Assembly: GCF_003112775.1 (NCBI RefSeq)
Contig: NZ_BFCH01000017.1
Span: 380,938-444,937 of the forward strand
Direction of reading: 5' to 3'
DNA: 64,000 nucleotides
From: Mycobacterium montefiorense
GTDB lineage: Bacteria > Actinomycetota > Actinomycetes > Mycobacteriales > Mycobacteriaceae
Shown here in pieces: positions 60,664 through 64,000 of the stretch. The notes beneath the pieces were generated by a model. It made no database searches. It was not told the DNA's origin and saw only the letters and a program-made list of their open reading frames with translations. Position numbers and translations under genes: made by a program. Each line of letters opens with the position of its first letter. Position 1 is the stretch's first letter.

Positions 60664-61878
60664 TTACCCGGCAGCGACGGCTAGCGTGTCCATGAGTGCG
60701 TCGAGGTTGAGTTGGGGTTGGATTCCCGCGGTTCCCGCCAGGCCAGACGCGGGGGCCGCCGCGGGTGCCGCGGCCAATGCGCTCGACGAGCTGGAGACGA
60801 CGGGGGCGACGGAGGCGGGGAAGACGTAGGGGGTGGCGGTGACGGGGCCGGTGATGACCGTGCCCGCGTTGATGGCGGTGACCATGCCCGTGCTGGCGTT
60901 GATGGTGACCTCGACGCCGGTGCTGCCGGCGGTGACGGCGCCGCTGGAGACGGTGAACCCGCCTGACCCGAAAAACGGGCTGTTGACGGTGAATGAGCCG
61001 CCCGTGATCAGGTAATGGTCGATGAAGACGAACGTCCCGCCGGCTCGGGAGCTGCCCGATGCTCCGAAGTCAAGGTTTACCCAGGTGATGCCGTTTGGGC
61101 CCGCGGTGAGCGTGCCGCCAGAGGTGTTGGCGACGGGGTAGCCCGGGGTGATGGTGACGGTAGTGCCGGGCTCGAGGGTGGCGCCGCCGGGTGCGATGTT
61201 GGCGGTGGCGCCGTTTGGCAGGGGCGGGTCGACGAGGTTGCCCTGCTGAGTGGCGAGGTTTTGCGTCATCTGAACCAGGTATTGGGTGCGGGTGGCGGTG
61301 TTGTTGGCGGTGCTTTGGGCCACCGAGCGCGTCTGGGCATCCTCCCCGGCTTCGTTGGTGGTCTGCGGTGGTTCGTCAAACGGGGCGATGGCGCTCGCGG
61401 CGGCCGAATCCGCCGCGTAGGCGTACATGGCGGCCGCGTCCTGGACCCACATCTGCAGGTATTCGGCCTCGGTGGCCGCGATCGCCGCGGTGTTCTGGCC
61501 GAAAAAGTTGGTGGCGATTAACGCCATCAGTAGCGCCCGGTTGGCCGCGATCACCGGCGGTGGCACCGTCATCGCGAACGCCGCCTCATAGGCCGCGGCC
61601 GCCGCATACGCCTGCGTGGCCGTGATGCCGGCCTGGGCCGCCGCGGCCTGCAACCACGCCACATACGGTGCGGCCGCACCCGACATGGCCAGCGACGACG
61701 GCCCCAACCAGGCCAGTCCGGTCAGGTCAGACACCGACGCGGAGTAGCCCGCGGCACCGGATTCCAGCTCGGCGGCCACCGCATCCCAGGCCGCCGCGGC
61801 AGCCAGCAGCGGCCCCGACCCCGGCCCGGCATACATCAACCCAGAGTTGACTTCTGGAGGCAGTAGCCCGAAATCCAT
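60664..61878 (-). CDS. PPE family protein
   Basis: A 404-residue PPE protein. The N-terminal ~180 residues form the conserved PPE domain: [22 protein letters not shown], then the helical hairpin with WLGPSS as the WxG-type motif and [21 protein letters not shown] domains normally pair with a PE protein for ESX secretion, but none is adjacent. After a Pro/Asn/Thr linker (about 180-215) the C-terminal part is Gly/Thr/Val-rich and beta-strand-like (about 225-355), ending in an Ala-rich tail. The usual SVP or PPW subclass motifs were not seen. The ATG at 61878 follows 65 residues of unrelated frame. Cell-surface or secreted location is expected. Confidence 0.9.
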   Translation of the reverse strand: MDFGLLPPEVNSGLMYAGPGSGPLLAAAAAWDAVAAELESGAAGYSASVSDLTGLAWLGPSSLAMSGAAAPYVAWLQAAAAQAGITATQAYAAAAAYEAAFAMTVPPPVIAANRALLMALIATNFFGQNTAAIAATEAEYLQMWVQDAAAMYAYAADSAAASAIAPFDEPPQTTNEAGEDAQTRSVAQSTANNTATRTQYLVQMTQNLATQQGNLVDPPLPNGATANIAPGGATLEPGTTVTITPGYPVANTSGGTLTAGPNGITWVNLDFGASGSSRAGGTFVFIDHYLITGGSFTVNSPFFGSGGFTVSSGAVTAGSTGVEVTINASTGMVTAINAGTVITGPVTATPYVFPASVAPVVSSSSSALAAAPAAAPASGLAGTAGIQPQLNLDALMDTLAVAAG

Positions 61879-61962
61879 TCCGATCTTGCTTTCGTCGCGA
61901 CATATGGCCTGCGCGGTCGTCGACCATCGTTTACCGCAACGACAACGAAACGTTCCGGGACG

Positions 61963-62004
61963 GACTACTGCACTTTTCGCCCGCAACAGCGAACGACTAC
62001 TGCA
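61963..62004. repeat. direct repeat upstream of the PPE gene
   Basis: GACTACTGCA occurs at 61963-61972 and 61995-62004, 32 bp apart start to start (about three helical turns), in the 128-bp spacer before the PPE gene. The second copy lies just after the LuxR-type stop. It may be a regulator-binding pair. Confidence 0.4.
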
Positions 62005-62006
62005 TT

Positions 62007-64000
62007 TCAGCCGGCCGCGCCGCCGACGACGCCGGCCAGACCCGTGCGTCCGGCCACGCCGGCCTTGCTGCACGCGCGATAGATGTGGCTTTCGACGGTG
62101 CGCACCGACAGCGACACCGCGTCGGCGATCTCACGGTTGGACAGGCCCTGGGCAACCAATACCGCGATTTCGCGTTCTCGGTTGGTGAACGGCAGTGCGA
62201 AAGAAGCAGCCTGGATGGCCGGGCTGGTCGCGCCGTTACACGCTTTCGCCAGGCGGCGCGTGCGTTCCGCTGCCGTCATCGCGCTCCCTGCGCGGCCCGC
62301 GCGCCGGTGCGACGTGGCGGCTTGCCCCGCGGCGTCGGCGGCCGCGAGAAGGTCGCCCATCGCCTCGAATTCGGCTGACACAGTGTCGAGTTCGACGGCG
62401 TTGTCAGCATGCACCGCCGCCGCGTAGCGCGCCGCGACCGCAACACGCGGACCTTCGACGCGCATCGCAAGCTCCGCGAGTCGCTCGGCCGCGTCGCTGT
62501 CGTCGAATTGCACGGCGGTCTGCAGACACCAGACCTCTCGGGCGAGTTGATCGTGGTCGCGCGCGAACTCCGCCGCCTGGCGGGCCAGCCGGCGTGCCTC
62601 GGTGTACCGCCAGCGCACCGCCGCCAGCCAGGCTTCGGTCAGCAGTTCGGTGGACGTGACGTACACGTAGGCCGGATGCCGATGTGCGCGAGCGGTATTC
62701 AGCGCGGCAGCCGCCGCATCAGCGTCGCCGGATCGGGCGAGCGCCTGCGCGCGCAGCAGCTGGAACCGGTAGAAGCTGTTCACGACGTGGAAGCTGTTCG
62801 CCATCTCGGGGTCGACTTCTTCCGGCAGATATCGCAGCGCCGCGTCGAGGTCACCGGCGGCCAACTTCACCATGCCGAGGATCTCCGCCGCCACCGCGCG
62901 TACGTCCGCGGGCTCCCCGCGGTGGGTGCGGCGGTGGTGTTCGGCCACGTCGACGGCTTCGGCAATGCGTCCCGCCGCCACCAACGCGAAGGTGTGAAAC
63001 TCGGCCACCGTCTGACGAAGGAATTTGCCCTGCTCGCTCGACGTGAGTGCAGCGTCGGCCTCCACGGCGTTTGCCACGGCCTGATCGGGTTGACCGAGTT
63101 CGCCGTAGGCCATGCTCTCGGCGCCATAAGCCATCGCCGCCCCGTACGGGTCGAGGTCCTCGTAAGCGACCTCGGCCATCGTCGCGAGGACCTCATTCGG
63201 CTTCGCGGCCAGCGCGAGCTGATTGGCGCGGAACACGCGCACTTGGTGTCGCCGCGCACCGTGCGACGCCTTGAGCGCATCGTCGATGAGCCGCCAGGAC
63301 CGCTCGGGTGATCGCATGCCCCACATAAGATTTGAGGCACGCATCACCACGTCGTTGATGAACGCCGATTCCGTCGCGTCGTCGACCTCCACGCCGTCGA
63401 GTACCTCCAGGGCAAGCTCGCCCTTCTCCAGCATGAACAGCGAGTAGGCCAGCGGTATCCGGGCCTGCGCCCCGATCCCGGTGTCGGCGGCGGCGCGAAA
63501 GAGTCGCTCCGCGGTCTCGAAGTCCAAAAGCGAACTCGCCGCGGTGGCCGCCGACAGCAGCACGTCAGGCTCGGGCGGAAGGTCCGACTCCAACCAGAGC
63601 AGACCCCGCTTCATCACCTTCGCGGCGCCCCCGCCGTCCTTCATCGCGGTCGCGACCTGGCCGCGCAAGCGTCGCAACCGCGCGGAGCCGCAGCGATTCA
63701 GGCGCACCTCGGCGAACATCGGATGGCCGACGTACACCTCGTCGCCGGACAACCGGATCAGTTCGCGCTGCTCGGCATCCTCGATGGTGTCCTGCTCGGC
63801 GAGCAGTCGCAAGCACTGCCAGTCGACGGGTTCGGAAACGGCTACCAGATCGACGACGTCGCGCACATCGTCGGGAATGGCGCCGATCTGCGCATCCACC
63901 AGCTCGGCGAGGGAACCCGCCAGTCCGAGGTTTCCCTGCCACCGCAGAATTCCGTTGTCGTTCAACAAGTTTCCCGTATGGAGCCCCTGTTCGACCAACT
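62007..64000 (-). CDS. large LuxR-type regulator, 3' part
   Basis: At least 664 residues of a multidomain regulator; the N-terminus lies beyond the right edge, because the frame is open there and its first codon is an ordinary Leu. The C-terminal ~65 residues are a LuxR helix-turn-helix: [44 protein letters not shown]. The preceding ~550 residues are helical, Ala-rich repeats like the TPR/MalT-type sensor region. Such proteins usually carry an N-terminal AAA/NB-ARC ATPase domain, expected outside the window. It is read towards the PPE gene, 128 bp upstream of it on the same strand. Confidence 0.85.
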   Translation of the reverse strand, partial: LVEQGLHTGNLLNDNGILRWQGNLGLAGSLAELVDAQIGAIPDDVRDVVDLVAVSEPVDWQCLRLLAEQDTIEDAEQRELIRLSGDEVYVGHPMFAEVRLNRCGSARLRRLRGQVATAMKDGGGAAKVMKRGLLWLESDLPPEPDVLLSAATAASSLLDFETAERLFRAAADTGIGAQARIPLAYSLFMLEKGELALEVLDGVEVDDATESAFINDVVMRASNLMWGMRSPERSWRLIDDALKASHGARRHQVRVFRANQLALAAKPNEVLATMAEVAYEDLDPYGAAMAYGAESMAYGELGQPDQAVANAVEADAALTSSEQGKFLRQTVAEFHTFALVAAGRIAEAVDVAEHHRRTHRGEPADVRAVAAEILGMVKLAAGDLDAALRYLPEEVDPEMANSFHVVNSFYRFQLLRAQALARSGDADAAAAALNTARAHRHPAYVYVTSTELLTEAWLAAVRWRYTEARRLARQAAEFARDHDQLAREVWCLQTAVQFDDSDAAERLAELAMRVEGPRVAVAARYAAAVHADNAVELDTVSAEFEAMGDLLAAADAAGQAATSHRRAGRAGSAMTAAERTRRLAKACNGATSPAIQAASFALPFTNREREIAVLVAQGLSNREIADAVSLSVRTVESHIYRACSKAGVAGRTGLAGVVGGAAG

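Noticed and set aside
1..64000. CRISPR arrays, tRNA or rRNA genes, insertion sequences and attachment sites
   Set aside because: No repeat-spacer pattern, cloverleaf-like segment, transposase or flanking terminal repeats were seen on reading both strands by eye; short or degenerate examples could be missed.

Overview
The window is chromosomal DNA from a Mycobacterium. It is GC-rich and carries mycolate-lineage genes (mmpL3, mmpL11, a PPE protein, a wax-ester synthase, several fad genes, zmp1). From memory of gene order, it follows the M. tuberculosis interval Rv0192 to Rv0231 closely, but it is broken by blocks absent from that reference. That points to a non-tuberculous species, which I cannot name from sequence alone. 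No rRNA, tRNA, CRISPR array or insertion sequence was recognised. All Rv assignments come from remembered protein similarity and synteny; no search was run.

Layout. 1-788: end of an L,D-transpeptidase. 785-5117: an accessory block with a nitrilase divergent from a DUF485/sodium-solute-symporter pair and a TrmB-like regulator; two near-identical palindromes lie in the divergent promoter region. 5160-8035: an autoregulated-looking TetR gene and a large molybdopterin oxidoreductase. 8019-11921: zmp1, the OmamA/OmamB-like Mce-associated pair and an XRE-like gene coupled to mmpL11. 11918-22644: envelope lipid and haem block (mmpL11, Rv0203-like haem carrier, Rv0204c- and Rv0205-like membrane proteins, mmpL3, a NYN-domain gene, trmB). 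22867-27457: two dynamin-like GTPase-type genes and pckA. 27623-29103: an HdeA-like lipoprotein and a lipoprotein hydrolase sit where nadR/Rv0213c would be in M. tuberculosis. 29184-37817: lipid genes (fadD4, an enoyl-CoA hydratase, a CD225/dispanin-like protein, fadE3, an Rv0216-like hotdog protein, a CoA-transferase/amidohydrolase pair, lipW). 38100-40478: a methyltransferase, a cytochrome b561-molybdoenzyme fusion and a membrane protein. 40618-44190: lipC, wax-ester synthase, echA1. 44266-48013: an accessory acyl-CoA module (leaderless uORF, fadD, a 98-residue protein, tetR with a 43-residue upstream ORF, a divergent enoyl-CoA hydratase). 48062-55793: aldehyde dehydrogenase and the Rv0224c-Rv0228-like envelope cluster. 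55790-60638: YbjN protein, acyl-CoA synthetase, phosphotriesterase-like lactonase and fadE4. 60664-64000: an orphan PPE gene and the 3' part of a large LuxR-type regulator.

How it works together. The conserved backbone builds and exports envelope lipids (MmpL3, MmpL11, the Rv0224c-Rv0228 set), handles haem, and feeds fatty acid and gluconeogenic metabolism (fad genes, lipases, pckA). The accessory blocks mostly add small-molecule or acyl-CoA catabolism, each with its own regulator and palindromic sites. Two features recur. Many genes have a TANNNT hexamer 5-7 nt before the start codon, as expected for leaderless mycobacterial mRNAs. Several convergent pairs share a four-base stop (CTAG or CTAA).
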